Assembly (NCBI RefSeq): GCF_000262245.1
Contig: NZ_AJSX01000030.1
Coordinates: 62,001 to 126,000, forward strand
From: Pasteurella bettyae CCUG 2042
GTDB taxonomy: Bacteria > Pseudomonadota > Gammaproteobacteria > Enterobacterales > Pasteurellaceae
Length of the DNA: 64,000 bases
Reading direction: 5' to 3'
Position 1 is the stretch's first letter. Every line of letters starts with the position of its first letter. The notes below the pieces were generated by a model that had not been told where the DNA came from, searched no databases, and saw only the letters and a program-made list of their open reading frames with translations. The translations under genes and the position numbers were made by a program. Of this stretch, positions 9,335 through 19,530 are shown piece after piece.

Positions 9335-9676
9335 TTACTCTACGGCAATTTCTTTAATTCTGAGTTCATCGCCACTTTGACGTTGTAGATGAATGCTTCC
9401 ACATTCTGGACAAGCATCTTGATGTGCTTTAATTTCTACTAGCTTTTCACAATGCCAACAGTAAGCTTGTGCGGGAATAGGGATAAAGTGTAGCTTACAA
9501 TTTTCCATTAGGGTATCTTTACTACAAACATCAAAGCAAAATTCAATAGCATCAGGTTCAATACAAGATAGCGGACCAATCTCTAGCCAAAGATCTGTCA
9601 CTTTAGACACATTATTCTTACGACACTGTTCTTCAACAATTTCCATAATATTCTGAGTGAGCGACATTTCATGCAT
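9335..9676 (-). CDS. hypA: Hydrogenase nickel-insertion protein HypA
   Basis: Nickel metallochaperone that works with HypB to load nickel into the hydrogenase large subunit precursor. The N-terminus MHEMSLTQNIMEI has the family Met-His-Glu nickel site, and a structural zinc site is formed by CWHC near residue 74 and CPEC near residue 90. Length 113 residues is typical. It is transcribed opposite to the nickel transporter. hypB, hypC, hypD and hypE are not in the window. Confidence 0.93.
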   Translation of the reverse strand: MHEMSLTQNIMEIVEEQCRKNNVSKVTDLWLEIGPLSCIEPDAIEFCFDVCSKDTLMENCKLHFIPIPAQAYCWHCEKLVEIKAHQDACPECGSIHLQRQSGDELRIKEIAVE

Positions 9677-9723
9677 AATTTATCCTTAAAAGTACGGTAG
9701 AAAAGTAGAAAATTTTGATAAAA

Positions 9724-9749
9724 AATTGGGTATCCTAAGATACCCAAAT
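9724..9749 (-). terminator. Terminator after lysS
   Basis: GGGTATC and GATACCC arms (9728-9734 and 9739-9745) close a four-base loop, flanked by A/T-runs. It lies just beyond the lysS stop in the leftward direction. Confidence 0.8.
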
Positions 9750-9757
9750 TTCATCAA

Positions 9758-11269
9758 TTAAACTTTATGTTTCATTGCTGGGAATAGAATAACATCACGA
9801 ATAGAAGGCGCGTTTGCATATAACATTGCCAAACGATCGATTCCTAGACCTTCACCCGCAGTTGGAGGAAGACCATGTTCAAGCGCGGTAACAAAATCAT
9901 CGTCTTTGAACATTGCTTCATCATCACCAGCATCTTTTGCTGCGACTTGTGCATCAAAACGTTCTGCTTGGTCTTCAGCATCATTTAATTCTGAGAAACC
10001 GTTACCGATTTCACGACCGCCGATAAATAATTCAAAACGATCAGTTACTTCTGGATTTTCATCATTACGACGAGCCAATGGTGAAATTTCAGCAGGATGA
10101 GCCATTAAGAAAGTTGGTTGAATAAGATGGTGTTCCGCCACTTCTTCAAAAATTGCATTTACAAGAGAACCTAAGCCCCAAGATTTTTGAATCGCAATAC
10201 CTAATTTAGTAGCTACTGCCTTAGCACGATCTAAATCATATAAATCTTCTTTAACGATGCCTTTTGCTGCACCATATTTAATAACGGCATCGTGCATAGT
10301 GATACGTTCAAATGGTTTACCAAAATCAAATTCATATTCACCATAAGGGACGATAGTAGTGCCTAAAATATCTAATGCTAATTTACGTAGCAATTCTTCA
10401 GTGTTATCCATTAAATCATGATAATCTGCATAAGCTTGATAGTATTCGATCATCGTAAATTCAGGATTGTGACGAACAGAAACCCCTTCGTTACGGAAGT
10501 TACGGTTTAATTCGAATACTCGTTCAAAACCGCCTACGACTAAACGTTTTAAGTAAAGTTCAGGGGCAATACGTAAATACATATCAATGTCTAACGCATT
10601 ATGATGAGTCACAAATGGACGAGCTGCCGCACCGCCTGGAATCACTTGTAACATAGGTGTTTCAACTTCAATAAAACCTTTGCCAATAAAGTATTCACGA
10701 ATACCAGCAATAACTTTTGAACGAATTACAAATGTGCGACGTGATTCATCATTAGAAATTAAATCTAAATAACGTTGACGATAACGAATTTCCTGATCGC
10801 TTAAACCATGGAATTTATCTGGTAATGGGCGAAGTGCTTTGGTTAATAATTGAACTTCATGAGCTTTAACTGTTAGTTCATTGGTTTTTGTTTTGAATAA
10901 GCTGCCTTTAATACCAACAATATCACCTAAATCCCAACTTTTGACATATTCTGCGTAAACACCTTCAGGTAAATTATCACGAGCAACATATAGTTGAATA
11001 CGTCCACTCATATCTTGAATTGTGATGAAAGTTGCTTTACCCATGGTACGACGAGTCATAATACGACCAGCAACTGAAACTGAAATATCCTTTTCGCTTA
11101 ATTCTTCACCTTCAAGAGCATCATATTGATGATGTAAATCTTCCGTTAATGCATCACGGCGAAATGTATTTGGGAATGCGTTACCTTTGGCACGCAAAGC
11201 AGCAAGTTTTTCACGACGCACAGCCATTTCACCATGAAAATCTAATTCTGGGGTTTGTTGTTCTGACAT
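9758..11269 (-). CDS. lysS: Lysyl-tRNA synthetase, class II
   Basis: Charges tRNA-Lys with lysine in the cytoplasm. The 503-residue protein has an N-terminal OB-fold anticodon-binding domain (near residues 60-150) and a class II catalytic core. Motif 2 reads [21 protein letters not shown] near residues 260-280, and motif 3 lies in [10 protein letters not shown] near residues 478-487. It lies downstream of prfB, the usual prfB-lysS arrangement, with about 107 bases between them. Nothing unusual is seen. Confidence 0.96.
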   Translation of the reverse strand: MSEQQTPELDFHGEMAVRREKLAALRAKGNAFPNTFRRDALTEDLHHQYDALEGEELSEKDISVSVAGRIMTRRTMGKATFITIQDMSGRIQLYVARDNLPEGVYAEYVKSWDLGDIVGIKGSLFKTKTNELTVKAHEVQLLTKALRPLPDKFHGLSDQEIRYRQRYLDLISNDESRRTFVIRSKVIAGIREYFIGKGFIEVETPMLQVIPGGAAARPFVTHHNALDIDMYLRIAPELYLKRLVVGGFERVFELNRNFRNEGVSVRHNPEFTMIEYYQAYADYHDLMDNTEELLRKLALDILGTTIVPYGEYEFDFGKPFERITMHDAVIKYGAAKGIVKEDLYDLDRAKAVATKLGIAIQKSWGLGSLVNAIFEEVAEHHLIQPTFLMAHPAEISPLARRNDENPEVTDRFELFIGGREIGNGFSELNDAEDQAERFDAQVAAKDAGDDEAMFKDDDFVTALEHGLPPTAGEGLGIDRLAMLYANAPSIRDVILFPAMKHKV

Positions 11270-11376
11270 TTTATTTTACCTTTATGTAGGGTGGATGTTT
11301 GCCACCATGTAAACTTTATATTTGAATTTTTAAATTTTAGAATGATGTTGCTGAGCTAATTAGCCCAGCTTACAAT

Positions 11377-12475
11377 TTACAAACCAGCTTTCAAGCTAGC
11401 TTCAATAAACTTATCTAAATCACCGTCTAATACGGCTTGTGTATTACGATTCTCAACACCTGTACGTAAATCTTTAATGCGTGCATCATCTAGAACATAA
11501 GAGCGAATTTGACTGCCCCAACCAATATCAGATTTGGAATCTTCCAATGCTTGTTTGTCTGCATTTTTCTTTTGTAATTCCATTTCATAGAGCTTAGCCT
11601 TCAACTGCTTCATACATTGATCTTTGTTTTTATGTTGCGAACGATCGTTTTGGCATTGCACCACAATTCCACTTGGAATATGGGTAATACGTACCGCACT
11701 TTCTGTACGATTAACATGTTGACCACCAGCACCTGAAGCTCGATAAACATCGATACGCAGATCCGCTGGATTAATTTCGATATCAATATCATCATCAATT
11801 TCAGGATAAATGAAAGCAGCTGCAAATGATGTATGGCGACGATTATTGCTATCGAAAGGGCTTTTACGCACTAAACGGTGAATTCCAGTTTCTGTCCGTA
11901 GCCAGCCAAAAGCATATTCACCAGAAACACGAATTGTTGCTGATTTTAAACCTGCAACATCACCATCTGAGACTTCCATAAGTTCTGTTTTAAAGCCTTT
12001 GCTTTCTGCCCAACGTAAATACATTCGAAGTAGCATTTCCGTCCAGTCTTGCGCTTCAGTACCGCCAGATCCTGCTTGCAGATCCACATAACAATCGCAA
12101 GCATCATGTTCACCACTAAACATACGACGAAATTCAAGAATTTCTAATTGTTTTTCTAAATCTTCTAGTTCAGCCACAGCTTCATTAAAGGTTTCTTCAT
12201 CTTCACCTTCGATGGCTAATTCCAGTAAACCATCAACATCTTCTAAACCTTGATCGAGTTTTTTAATGGTGTTCACTACAATTTCTAATGCAGAACGTTC
12301 TTTCCCTAATGCTTGTGCTTTTTCAGGGTTATTCCATACATCTGGTTGTTCAAGTTCAGCATTCACTTCTTCTAAACGTTCAAGTTTAGATTCAAAGTCA
12401 AAGATACCCCCTAAGGATATTGGTTCGTTCAGTAAGATCTGAGATTTTATTTTTAATCGGATTAATTTCAAACAT
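11377..12475 (-). CDS. prfB: Peptide chain release factor 2, with programmed +1 frameshift
   Basis: Recognises UGA and UAA stop codons and triggers peptide release. The true start is the ATG at 12475-12473: the first 25 codons, [20 protein letters not shown] then LRGYL, end at an in-frame TGA (12400-12398). A +1 shift enters the main frame at GAC (12399), giving [13 protein letters not shown] and a 365-residue product, the same size as E. coli RF2. The GGQ peptide-release motif is present in [10 protein letters not shown] near residue 250. ORF callers that ignore frameshifting put a false N-terminus in this region. lysS follows downstream. Confidence 0.96.
12398..12412 (-). promoter_or_regulatory. 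RF2 autoregulatory frameshift site
   Basis: Read on the minus strand the site is AGG GGG TAT CTT TGA C: a Shine-Dalgarno-like AGGGGG three bases before the slippery CTT codon and the codon-26 TGA. This is the classical prfB site, at which low RF2 promotes the +1 shift. Confidence 0.95.
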
Positions 12476-12669
12476 ATAAAATAAGATAATTATTTACAAT
12501 AAATAAAGTGCTAATTATAGGCTATTTTGATGATGTTGGATAGTGGGCTATTAGGCGTGATAAAAAGAAATGTAGGGTTTTTATTGAGTAAATATTGTTA
12601 TTATTTCTTGCACAATTTCTTAATCTTTCTATAATTCATCACTTATCCATTAATTTAGGAATGCTAAAA

Positions 12670-13353
12670 ATGAAAAAAATGCTAACCGCACTTTCTTTAA
12701 TGTTTATTACAACTGTTACTTTAGCTGATGATGCACAAATTAAAGCACAATTAAACAAATTAGGTGCAACTGACATTGAAGTCAAAGAATCTCCTATTAA
12801 AGGAATGAAAACTGTTGTTACAAATGAGGGTGTTTTGTATACAACAGAAGATGGAAAATATGCGATTCAAGGTAAGCTTTTTGAATTAACGGATAAAGGT
12901 GCGGTAGATGTGAGTGGTAAGGCACTATATAGTACTTTAGAAAGTTATAAAGATGAAATGATAGTTTACCCTGCAAAAAATGAGAAATATGTGGTGACCA
13001 TTTTCATGGATATTACTTGTGCATATTGTCAAAAATTACATAATGAAGTGAAAGAATATAATGACTTAGGCATTACTTTACGCTATTTGGCTTTTCCTCG
13101 TGGTGGATTAGATACTAATACAGCAAAACAAATGGAAACCATCTTTACCGCATCAGATAAAGCTTTTGCATTGACTGAAGCACAAAATGGTCATTTACCA
13201 AAAGAATTGAAAACACCCAATATTGTTAAGAAACATTATAAGTTAGGTATTCAATACGGAGTCCGTGGTACGCCAAGTATTATTACTAGTTCTGGTGAAT
13301 TAATAGGCGGTTATGTGCCAGCAAAAGATTTATTACGCATGCTAGAAGGATAG
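12670..13353 (+). CDS. dsbC: Thiol:disulfide interchange protein DsbC
   Basis: Periplasmic disulfide isomerase that corrects wrong disulfides; normally kept reduced by DsbD. The ATG at 12670 is chosen because AGGA lies 9 bases upstream and it gives a normal signal peptide, MKKMLTALSLMFITTVTLA, cleaved before DDAQIK. The N-terminal part fits the DsbC dimerisation domain, and the active site is CAYC in DITCAYCQKLH near residue 117. A cis-proline is expected in RGTPSII near residue 200. The product is 227 residues (E. coli precursor 236). A USS lies in the signal-peptide codons. recJ follows, as in H. influenzae. Confidence 0.9.
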   Translation: MKKMLTALSLMFITTVTLADDAQIKAQLNKLGATDIEVKESPIKGMKTVVTNEGVLYTTEDGKYAIQGKLFELTDKGAVDVSGKALYSTLESYKDEMIVYPAKNEKYVVTIFMDITCAYCQKLHNEVKEYNDLGITLRYLAFPRGGLDTNTAKQMETIFTASDKAFALTEAQNGHLPKELKTPNIVKKHYKLGIQYGVRGTPSIITSSGELIGGYVPAKDLLRMLEG

Positions 13354-13433
13354 TCTTGTTAGCCTTAAAGGCTAAGGTGCATCTGGCTTAAGTTAATATT
13401 GCTCTACAATATCTATTTCCTATTCAATAAATA

Positions 13434-15152
13434 ATGAATAAACTTATTCAACGTCGTTCTGTTCCTTATGGTGCATCGGTTTGCGAGCACCCTTTGTTAG
13501 ATCGTTTGTATCGTTCTCGTCATATCGAAAATTCTCAACAATTAGACCGCACTTTGCAAGCGATGTTAGCTCCTCAGCTTTTACAAGGTATTGATGAGGC
13601 TGTAAATTTATTGCTTAAAGCACGAGATCAACAGCAAAATATAGTGATTGTTGGTGACTTTGATGCTGATGGTGCAACGAGTACTGCATTAGCTGTTACT
13701 GCATTACGCCAGCTAGGATTTAATTCTGTAAATTATTTAATTCCTAATCGTTTTGATCAGGGCTATGGATTAAGTGTTGCAGTTGCTAAAATTGCCTGTG
13801 AACAGCAAGCCGAGTTGCTTATTACGGTGGATAATGGTGTGTCTTCTTTTGAAGGTGTCGCTTTTTTAAAAGAGCATGGGGTAAATGTTTTAATTACCGA
13901 TCATCATTTACCACCAGAAACATTGCCTAATGCAGATGCGATTGTTAACCCGAATTTGACAACATGCGAGTTTCCATCAAAAGCTTTAGCGGGTGTAGGT
14001 GTCATCTTTTATTTAATGCTGGCATTGCGTGCAAAATTACGTGAGCTAGGTATATTTGATGCTAAAACACAGCCTAATTTTACAGAATTATTAGATCTAG
14101 TTGCATTAGGTACGATTGCTGATGTTGTACCTCTTGATCAAAATAATCGAATACTCGCTTATCAGGGGCTTGCACGAATTCGTGCTGGGCGTTGTCGACA
14201 TGGTATTCGAGCTTTAATAGAAGTTACGAATAAAGATATTCATCAATTAAGTGCCAGTGATCTTGGCTTCTCGATTGCTCCTCGTTTGAATGCCGCAGGT
14301 CGTTTAGATAGCATGTCAGTTGGAGTGGAATTGCTTTTAGCTGATTCAATGGAAGTCGCTAGAGGACTTGCTTTAGAACTTGATAGTTTAAATCAAACAC
14401 GTAAAGAGATTGAGCAAGGAATGAAAATGGAGGCATTAGAAATTTGCCGAAATTTGACCGCACTTAAATCTGATTTACCTATGGGAATTGCCCTTTATCA
14501 AGCTGACTGGCACCAAGGAGTGCTTGGAATTTTAGCTGCACGAATTAAAGATCAATTTCATCGTCCTGTAGTGGCGTTTACGCAGGAGCAAGAGGGAATT
14601 TTGAAGGGCTCTGCCCGTTCTATTGAGGGATTGCATATACGTGATGTTTTAGCACATATGAATACCTTATATCCAAATATGATCTTAAAATTTGGTGGGC
14701 ATGCAATGGCTGCGGGCTTAACCATTCATGAAGCATCATATGCGGAATTCCAACATCTCTTTAACCAAGTGGTCACCGAATGGCTTGATATGGATGGTTT
14801 ACAGGGCATTGTGTGGACTGATGGAGAATTATCTTTAGAGCTGATGACACTTGATACAGCTGAATTATTGAAACAATCTGGGCCCTGGGGACAAGCTTTT
14901 CCAGAGCCGATATTTGATGGCGAGTTTAAAATTTTACAACAACGTTTAGTAGGGGAACACCATTTAAAAATGTTAGTGGAGCCTATAAAGGGCGGACCTC
15001 TTATGGATGCCATTGCTTTTAATATTGATACCCGCTATTATCCTGACTTATCTATTCGTACAGCAGTATTAGCGTATAAATTAGATATAAATGAATTTCG
15101 AGGTAATCGAGATATTCAATTATTAGTGGATTATATCCAACCTATTAGTTAA
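13434..15152 (+). CDS. recJ: Single-stranded-DNA-specific exonuclease RecJ
   Basis: 5'-3' single-strand exonuclease used in recombination and mismatch/base-excision repair. DHH-family motifs are visible: motif I GDFDADGATST near residue 76, VDNGVSS near residue 136, the DHH motif TDHHLPP near residue 156, and the DHHA1 motif FGGHAMAAGL near residue 422. Length 572 residues (E. coli 577). It follows dsbC by 80 bases and may share its transcript. USS copies occur at 13546 and 14457. Confidence 0.95.
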   Translation: MNKLIQRRSVPYGASVCEHPLLDRLYRSRHIENSQQLDRTLQAMLAPQLLQGIDEAVNLLLKARDQQQNIVIVGDFDADGATSTALAVTALRQLGFNSVNYLIPNRFDQGYGLSVAVAKIACEQQAELLITVDNGVSSFEGVAFLKEHGVNVLITDHHLPPETLPNADAIVNPNLTTCEFPSKALAGVGVIFYLMLALRAKLRELGIFDAKTQPNFTELLDLVALGTIADVVPLDQNNRILAYQGLARIRAGRCRHGIRALIEVTNKDIHQLSASDLGFSIAPRLNAAGRLDSMSVGVELLLADSMEVARGLALELDSLNQTRKEIEQGMKMEALEICRNLTALKSDLPMGIALYQADWHQGVLGILAARIKDQFHRPVVAFTQEQEGILKGSARSIEGLHIRDVLAHMNTLYPNMILKFGGHAMAAGLTIHEASYAEFQHLFNQVVTEWLDMDGLQGIVWTDGELSLELMTLDTAELLKQSGPWGQAFPEPIFDGEFKILQQRLVGEHHLKMLVEPIKGGPLMDAIAFNIDTRYYPDLSIRTAVLAYKLDINEFRGNRDIQLLVDYIQPIS

Positions 15153-15229
15153 TTTTTATACAATTTTAAGTGTTTAGATGTAAAATTTAGCATCTGTTTA
15201 TTGGGTTTTATGATAAGTATTGGTAATCA

Positions 15230-15928
15230 ATGAAAATTTGTCGTTATCTACCTATGCTATTAGGTGTTCATTCTGTCTTTGCACAAGACAATTCGGTCAC
15301 ACCAAGTATGCCTCAAGATATCTCAGTAGCTGAAACTCGAGTTGCTGAGAATCAATTTGAGGATGGTCGAGATTATTTCTCTTATAATTCACCGATTAAA
15401 GGTGAAAATCCTATTGATCACAAAATTTTGATTCAATCTTTTTTTGATTATGATTGCCGTGTTTGTGTTAATACACAAGATATTTTAGAACTTTATAGCC
15501 GTATTAATCCGAATAAAGTAGTCATTGTTGAACATCCTATTGCTACGAAAGAAACCCCCTATACTGCAAGAGTTTATTATAGCCTTAAACGTTTAAATCA
15601 TTCCGATATTGCAGATGCCTTATTGTTTGAAACAGCAGATCCTGAACGTTATCAAGCCTTAACAAATTTAGACAATTTGGTAGCTTATTTGCAAGAACAA
15701 CAAGTTGATGGTCAAGCGTTTATGGATACTTATAATTCTACAGAGATTCAAAAACAGGTGAATGAAGCTATCTATCGAACAGAAAAATATGGCGTATTTA
15801 CCTATCCTTTTGTAGTGATTCAAGGGCGATATGTATTAACTAATAGTACGTTATATAATGATGATTATACTTTTGCTGTATTAGATTATTTAGTAGGCAA
15901 ATTATCTAAAAATGAAAATTTACAATAA
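15230..15928 (+). CDS. Exported thioredoxin-fold protein with CRVC motif
   Basis: Predicted periplasmic DsbA/DsbG-like thiol oxidoreductase. The start MKICRYLPMLLGVHSVFA looks like a short signal peptide, cleaved before QDNSV. A CxxC pair, CRVC, occurs in FDYDCRVCVNTQDIL near residue 76 after the usual FFDYxC strand of DsbA-like proteins, and a cis-proline candidate lies in VFTYPFVVIQG near residue 188. The intervening residues appear helical, as in DsbA. The substrate is unknown. It sits 77 bases after recJ, close to dsbC, and 9 bases before mtnN. A cytoplasmic role is unlikely given the leader. Confidence is high for the fold and low for the exact role. Confidence 0.65.
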   Translation: MKICRYLPMLLGVHSVFAQDNSVTPSMPQDISVAETRVAENQFEDGRDYFSYNSPIKGENPIDHKILIQSFFDYDCRVCVNTQDILELYSRINPNKVVIVEHPIATKETPYTARVYYSLKRLNHSDIADALLFETADPERYQALTNLDNLVAYLQEQQVDGQAFMDTYNSTEIQKQVNEAIYRTEKYGVFTYPFVVIQGRYVLTNSTLYNDDYTFAVLDYLVGKLSKNENLQ

Positions 15929-15937
15929 GGAAATTTT

Positions 15938-16630
15938 ATGAAAATTGGTATTGTTGGTGCCATGGCGCAGGAAGTTGAAATTTTAGCCAACTTAATGGAA
16001 GATAAAAAAATCACACAGATAGCAAGTAGTACTATCTATGAAGGTAGTATTCATGGTAAACAAATTGCATTACTTCAATCGGGGATTGGTAAAGTAGCGG
16101 CTGCAGTAGGAACAACGCTGTTAATTCAGCTTACTAAACCTGATATGATATTAAATACTGGTTCTGCAGGTGGAGTTGCACAAGGACTAAAAGTAGGAGA
16201 TATCGTAATTTCCACTGAAACCGCTTATCATGATGCTGATGTCACTGCATTTGGATATGTCAAAGGTCAACTTCCGGCTTGTCCTGCAACCTTTATTTCT
16301 GATAAAAAACTTACCGCACTTGCAGAACAAGTAGCCCGAGAGCAAGGCCACCATGTAAAGCATGGATTGATTTGTTCTGGTGATAGTTTTATTGCTGGTA
16401 GTGAATCTTTAGCTCAAATTCAAGCGGATTTTCCACAAGTTACAGCAGTAGAAATGGAAGCCGCAGCGATTGCGCAAGTGTGTCATGTATTTAATATTCC
16501 TTTCCTCGTGGTACGTGCAATTTCTGATGCGGGGGATGGAGAAGCAAGTATGTCCTTTGAAGAATTTCTTCCGATTGCAGCAAAACAATCTTCACAAATG
16601 ATAGTGGGAATGATTGATAAATTATCATAA
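15938..16630 (+). CDS. mtnN: 5'-methylthioadenosine/S-adenosylhomocysteine nucleosidase
   Basis: Hydrolyses MTA and SAH to adenine plus the thio-sugar, recycling methyl-cycle by-products and providing the precursor for AI-2 via LuxS. The 230-residue sequence starts [16 protein letters not shown], has the nucleoside phosphorylase-like GSAGG segment near residue 75 and [12 protein letters not shown] near residue 172, and ends with the catalytic Asp in [11 protein letters not shown] near residue 197. A strong AAGGAA ribosome site precedes the ATG. It converges on prs across a bidirectional terminator. Confidence 0.95.
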   Translation: MKIGIVGAMAQEVEILANLMEDKKITQIASSTIYEGSIHGKQIALLQSGIGKVAAAVGTTLLIQLTKPDMILNTGSAGGVAQGLKVGDIVISTETAYHDADVTAFGYVKGQLPACPATFISDKKLTALAEQVAREQGHHVKHGLICSGDSFIAGSESLAQIQADFPQVTAVEMEAAAIAQVCHVFNIPFLVVRAISDAGDGEASMSFEEFLPIAAKQSSQMIVGMIDKLS

Positions 16631-16777
16631 AAATTGATTATAAATGAGAATATTTCAGGAGAGATTCCTTATTCTTTCGATAATCAAAATAATAAAATTT
16701 TCTAAAAAAATACCGCAGTTTTTATGTCACCTATTCAAAACTACTCTCAGTTCTAAAGTTTTGTATGAGATAAATAA

Positions 16778-16806
16778 AAAACCACAATCTAGGTTGTGGT
16801 TTTTTA
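16778..16806. terminator. Bidirectional terminator between mtnN and prs
   Basis: AAAACCACAA and TTGTGGTTTT arms flank the loop TCTAGG, with T-rich sequence on both strands. It serves converging mtnN and prs. Confidence 0.88.
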
Positions 16807-16829
16807 TTTTTAGTGCGTTAACGAATCAA

Positions 16830-17780
16830 TTATTCTTCAAACATCGCAGAGATAGATTCTTCATTACTGATGCGGCGGATTGCTTCAGCAAGCATAGCTG
16901 ATAAGGTTAGCGTACGTACTTTACCTAATGCTTTAATTTCTTTTGTGAGTGGGATAGTATCTGTGACAACCACTTCATCTAATGCAGGATTAGCAATATT
17001 TTGTAATGCTGAACCAGAGAATACAGCGTGAGTTGCATAAGCAAATACTCGTTTTGCGCCACGCTCTTTTAATGCTTCTGCGGCTTTTACTAAAGTACCA
17101 CCCGTATCGATCATATCATCAACTAAGATACAATCACGATCTGCAACTTCACCAATAATATGCATAACTTGAGAGACATTCGCTTTAGGACGGCGTTTAT
17201 CAATGATAGCCATATCAGTATCATTTAATAATTTAGCAACTGCACGAGCACGAACAACCCCACCAATATCAGGTGAAACAACAATTGGGTTATCGAGATC
17301 GGTTTTCTTCATAATATCATCTAGCAGTACAGGAGAACCAAACACGTTATCTACTGGAACATCGAAGAAACCTTGAATTTGTTCTGCATGTAAGTCGCAT
17401 GTTAATACACGGTCAACACCAACACTTGATAAGAAGTCAGCGACAACTTTTGCGGTGATTGGAACACGAGCTGAACGCACACGGCGGTCTTGGCGAGCAT
17501 AACCAAAATAAGGAATGACAGCCGTAATACGACCTGCTGAAGCACGGCGTAAGGCATCAACCATTACAATCAACTCCATTAGGTTGTCATTGGTTGGTGC
17601 ACAAGTTGATTGAATGATAAATACGTCACAACCACGTACATTTTCATTAATTTGAACTTGAATTTCGCCATCGCTAAAACGACCTACGGTAGCATCGCCT
17701 AGAGAAATATATAGGCGTTCTGAAATTCGTTTTGCTAATTCTGGCGTTGCATTACCAGCAAAGAGTTTAATGTCAGGCAT
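16830..17780 (-). CDS. prs: Ribose-phosphate pyrophosphokinase
   Basis: Makes PRPP from ribose 5-phosphate and ATP, for purine, pyrimidine, histidine, tryptophan and NAD synthesis. The 316-residue class I enzyme shows the ATP loop FGYARQDRR near residues 95-103, the metal-binding histidine in [13 protein letters not shown] near residue 130, and the PRPP signature [14 protein letters not shown] near residues 215-228. It is the last gene of the leftward lolB-ispE-prs group. Confidence 0.97.
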   Translation of the reverse strand: MPDIKLFAGNATPELAKRISERLYISLGDATVGRFSDGEIQVQINENVRGCDVFIIQSTCAPTNDNLMELIVMVDALRRASAGRITAVIPYFGYARQDRRVRSARVPITAKVVADFLSSVGVDRVLTCDLHAEQIQGFFDVPVDNVFGSPVLLDDIMKKTDLDNPIVVSPDIGGVVRARAVAKLLNDTDMAIIDKRRPKANVSQVMHIIGEVADRDCILVDDMIDTGGTLVKAAEALKERGAKRVFAYATHAVFSGSALQNIANPALDEVVVTDTIPLTKEIKALGKVRTLTLSAMLAEAIRRISNEESISAMFEE

Positions 17781-17850
17781 TTTTAATAACCTCAGGTTTT
17801 AGATTGTAATTAAGGGTTTAGGAAATAAATTAATATTTACGGTTTTGTTA

Positions 17851-18744
17851 TTATAGCTGTTTCAGCATTTGGTGTAATGGAGAAACGTTTAAGCCTTTAG
17901 CAACAAAACCAGAAAATTCTTTTGCTTTTAAATTCAATACCGCTTGTGCCGCTTGTTCGTTTTCAAATTCAGCAAATACGCAAGCACCGCTCCCCGTCAA
18001 TCTTGACGGTGAATATTGTACCAACCAGTTGAGAAGTTGTTCAACCTCTGGATATTGTTTTCTTACAATTCTTTCACAGTCGTTTTTGTATTCTTGTTGT
18101 AATAACTGTTGGAGTGATTTTTTCGGTGTATCACGTGTTAGTTCTGGTGCTGAGAAAACTTTTGCGGTCGAAATAGATACATTGGGTTTAATAACTAAAT
18201 ACCATTTTTCAGGAACTTCACAATAAGTGATTTTTTCACCAACACCTTCTGCAAAAGAGGCCTTGCCATGTATAAATATAGGCACATCTGCACCAAGTTG
18301 AAGCCCCAGTTCTGCCAGTTCTTCAATCGTTAAATTAGTTTTCCAAAGATAATTTAAAGCGAGTAGTGTAGTCGCCGCATTAGATGAGCCACCACCAACA
18401 CCACCACCTATTGGTAATACTTTATCAAGATGCATTTCTGCACCTAATTTACATTTTGTTTTTTGTTGTAATAAGCGGGCAGCTCGATAAATGAGATTAT
18501 CTTGTATTTTTAAATTTGGAATAGTGGGAGTTAGTAATATTTGATCATCATTATGACGGACTTTGATAGTTAACCAATCACCATAATCTAAAAATTGAAA
18601 TAGCGTTTGTAATTCGTGGTAGCCATCAGCACGACGGCCATTAATATATAAGAATAAGTTGAGTTTTGCAGGGCAAGGGAAGCTGATAGCCTCCCCTTGC
18701 TTATAATCTGTTGAAAGTGCGCTAGAAAATTGATGATTTTTCAT
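17851..18744 (-). CDS. ispE: 4-diphosphocytidyl-2-C-methyl-D-erythritol kinase
   Basis: GHMP kinase of the MEP isoprenoid pathway. The N-terminal motif [20 protein letters not shown] lies near residues 22-41, and the glycine-rich phosphate loop [20 protein letters not shown] near residue 110. The C-terminal GHMP motif is in [13 protein letters not shown] near residue 257. Length 297 residues. It starts 3 bases after the lolB stop, the conserved lolB-ispE-prs order of gammaproteobacteria. A start at a later Met is possible because the first ~20 residues are poorly conserved. Confidence 0.94.
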   Translation of the reverse strand: MKNHQFSSALSTDYKQGEAISFPCPAKLNLFLYINGRRADGYHELQTLFQFLDYGDWLTIKVRHNDDQILLTPTIPNLKIQDNLIYRAARLLQQKTKCKLGAEMHLDKVLPIGGGVGGGSSNAATTLLALNYLWKTNLTIEELAELGLQLGADVPIFIHGKASFAEGVGEKITYCEVPEKWYLVIKPNVSISTAKVFSAPELTRDTPKKSLQQLLQQEYKNDCERIVRKQYPEVEQLLNWLVQYSPSRLTGSGACVFAEFENEQAAQAVLNLKAKEFSGFVAKGLNVSPLHQMLKQL

Positions 18745-18747
18745 TGA

Positions 18748-19380
18748 TTAGAATTTCCAATTATCTACGCGAATTTTTAAAGTTTGGTTGTCATTTTTAA
18801 GCAAGATATCTTTAGGTAATGCTGGTGTCTGATCTGCGTGATAATTTAAATAATCCGCAGTCCAAAGGGTTCCATCAACAGGATAAGTAAAACTTGCTAA
18901 ATAATGGTTTTCACCTACTTGATAATTGGCTTTTTCATCGGGTTGCCCTTTTAACCAGTAAGCAAATTGTTCGAGGGGAACATCCATTCCTACGATTTCA
19001 CGTACTAACATTTTCGCATCAGCCTCAGAACGTTGATGACCTTTATTATCAGAAATTGTCATTCCAGTTTTATGCATTTGCATTAATAGGCTACTGGAAC
19101 TCACGGTGGAATAGAGTTTTAAGGTGTAATTGGTGGCACTATTATAATTCCATTCAAAACGACTAGAAAAACGTTCTTTATTACTAATATAGCCAATTTG
19201 ACCTTGGTTACTATAATGTTGGATCTGTTTAATTTGTTTTAGATGTTGTTGCCATTGCGCATCTGATTTATCAATAGTTTTGACATCAGTTGGGCGTGTA
19301 TCACGAATATCAAGTGATGAACACGCACTTAAAAATGTACTAACAAAGAGAACAGTAAGAAAAGATTTTAAGTTTTTCAT
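18748..19380 (-). CDS. lolB: Outer-membrane lipoprotein receptor LolB
   Basis: Accepts lipoproteins from LolA at the outer membrane and inserts them. The lipoprotein signal is clear: MKNLKSFLTVLFVSTFLSAC, with lipobox LSAC and lipidated Cys20. Residues from about 45 onward form the LolA/LolB half-barrel, with GQIGYI, LMQMHKTGMTI and EIVGMDVPLEQFAYWLKG segments. Length 210 residues. Its partner LolA is encoded at 30.1 kb in this window. Confidence 0.92.
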   Translation of the reverse strand: MKNLKSFLTVLFVSTFLSACSSLDIRDTRPTDVKTIDKSDAQWQQHLKQIKQIQHYSNQGQIGYISNKERFSSRFEWNYNSATNYTLKLYSTVSSSSLLMQMHKTGMTISDNKGHQRSEADAKMLVREIVGMDVPLEQFAYWLKGQPDEKANYQVGENHYLASFTYPVDGTLWTADYLNYHADQTPALPKDILLKNDNQTLKIRVDNWKF

Positions 19381-19530
19381 ATCAATGAGATGGGTTTTTA
19401 ACTCATCAGTTTAAATGGATTATTGGGATTAGATTGTTCATCTTTAAAAACAAGGATATTGTACGAATTTATACAGAATTAGTAAAGCATTGTTGTTAAA
19501 GTGCGGTTAGTTTTGTAAAAATTTTGCAAA

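Noticed and set aside
12476-12594. Upstream extension of dsbC from the TTG at 12595
   Set aside because: The extension lacks a ribosome site and would place the signal peptide 25 residues inside the protein. The region is a divergent promoter gap between prfB and dsbC without a supported ORF.
16644-16901. 85-aa ORF overlapping the prs 3' end
   Set aside because: It covers a terminator and runs antisense into prs; the composition is not protein-like.
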